Source: Bacillota bacterium (GTDB lineage Bacteria > Bacillota_I > Bacilli_A > RFN20 > CAG-826). From it: a DNA stretch of 5,827 nucleotides. How positions within the stretch are numbered: the first letter of the stretch is position 1; every line of letters begins with the position of its first letter. The DNA lies in NCBI GenBank assembly GCA_023443485.1, contig JAEZUH010000093.1, positions 1 to 5,827 of the forward strand. Direction: 5' to 3'. The notes beneath the pieces are model-generated. The model was given only the letters and a program-made list of their open reading frames with translations. It had not been told where the DNA came from and did not search any database. Positions 5,313 through 5,827 of the stretch are shown piece after piece. A program made the position numbers and the translations under genes.

Positions 5313-5827
5313 ATGGATAAAGATAATAAAAAAATTGAAACAAATTCAAATGAATATGCTATTGAAATGATGCATATAACTAAAGAGTTCCCTGGCATCA
5401 TCGCTAATGATGACATTACTTTTCAAGTGCGAAAAGGTGAAATCCATGCTTTATTAGGCGAGAATGGGGCGGGTAAGTCCACTCTAATGAGTGTGCTTTT
5501 TGGTTTGTACCAGCCAGAAAAAGGCGAGATTCGAATTGATGGTAAAGCGGTTCATATTAATAACCCCAATGATGCCACCAATCTCCATATCGGCATGGTG
5601 CACCAGCACTTTAAACTAGTCGAAAATTTCACGGTATTAGAAAACATCATTCTCGGCGTCGAACCCTTGAAAGAACTGCGTTGGGAAAAGGATAATGGTT
5701 CGAAATCGAAAGCCAAAGCATTTTTCAAAAAAATCGGGCGTCTCTTTTCGAAAACATTAACCTGGGGAAACAAGCATATCACCATGTTTCTTGATAAAGC
5801 CGCCGCTAGCAAAAAAATAATGGACTT
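5313..5827 (+). CDS. ABC transporter ATP-binding protein, nucleoside (BMP) type (partial, runs off the window)
   Basis: The first 171 codons of an open frame are present. The ATPase powers import of the ligand bound by the upstream lipoprotein. Visible are the ABC start EMMHITKEFPGIIANDDITF (18-37), Walker A GENGAGKST (49-57), GEIRIDGK (71-78), and the Q-loop region GMVHQHFKLVENFTVLENI (94-112) with Q98. The signature, Walker B and the second ABC domain expected in this family (about 500 residues) lie beyond the window. After NIILG (111-115) comes a lysine- and aromatic-rich stretch (about 120-159) before LDKAAASKKIMD (160-171), which aligns with the family's LDRKKA-like helix. This implies an insertion of about 37 residues. 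The ATG has GGAG at 5304-5307, five bases upstream, and gives a 14-residue polar N-terminal extension. Related operons continue with two permeases. Confidence 0.9.
   Translation, partial: MDKDNKKIETNSNEYAIEMMHITKEFPGIIANDDITFQVRKGEIHALLGENGAGKSTLMSVLFGLYQPEKGEIRIDGKAVHINNPNDATNLHIGMVHQHFKLVENFTVLENIILGVEPLKELRWEKDNGSKSKAKAFFKKIGRLFSKTLTWGNKHITMFLDKAAASKKIMD

Overview
The window looks like a stretch of chromosome from a low-GC, Gram-positive-type bacterium, probably an uncultured relative of Bacilli or Mollicutes. The evidence is the AT-rich base composition, AGGAGG-type ribosome binding sites, U-tailed hairpin terminators, and a BMP/PnrA-type lipoprotein with a Gram-positive-style lipobox followed by its ABC ATPase. 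Every tryptophan in the four complete genes is TGG. None of those genes ends in TGA (stops are TAG, TAA, TAG, TAA), but the reading frames need no alternative genetic code. The taxonomic placement is inference.

Layout. Positions 1-53 may hold the first codons of a divergent minus-strand gene with a signal-peptide-like start. Positions 173-2170 encode a large three-part protein: GNAT acetyltransferase, RLAN-like middle region, and RimK-type ATP-grasp ligase. A 141-bp gap follows, with a long palindrome and a promoter, and then a non-haem ferritin (2312-2827) with a complete ferroxidase centre and its own strong terminator. A separate promoter drives a 110-residue-class small membrane protein of unknown function (2978-3313), which is followed by two hairpin terminators.

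Positions 3314-4063 are a 750-bp stretch without a convincing gene. It carries direct repeats, several hairpins, very short reading frames and, near its downstream end, a promoter whose spacer holds a perfect 5-bp inverted repeat. That promoter leads through a foldable 5' leader into a nucleoside-binding-type (BMP/PnrA) lipoprotein gene (4064-5221). An 11-bp hairpin terminator whose tip looks like a tRNA T-arm separates the lipoprotein from the ABC ATPase gene (5313 to the window end, truncated). The ATPase carries an apparent insertion of about 37 residues in its helical region.

The lipoprotein and ATPase almost certainly work together as an ABC importer of the purine-nucleoside (PnrA/NupN-NupO, RnsB) type, and permease genes would be expected just beyond the window. 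The ferritin stores iron and detoxifies ferrous iron on its own. The GNAT-ATP-grasp protein has no obvious partner here and its substrate is unknown. I found no rRNA, convincing tRNA, CRISPR array, transposase or phage gene.
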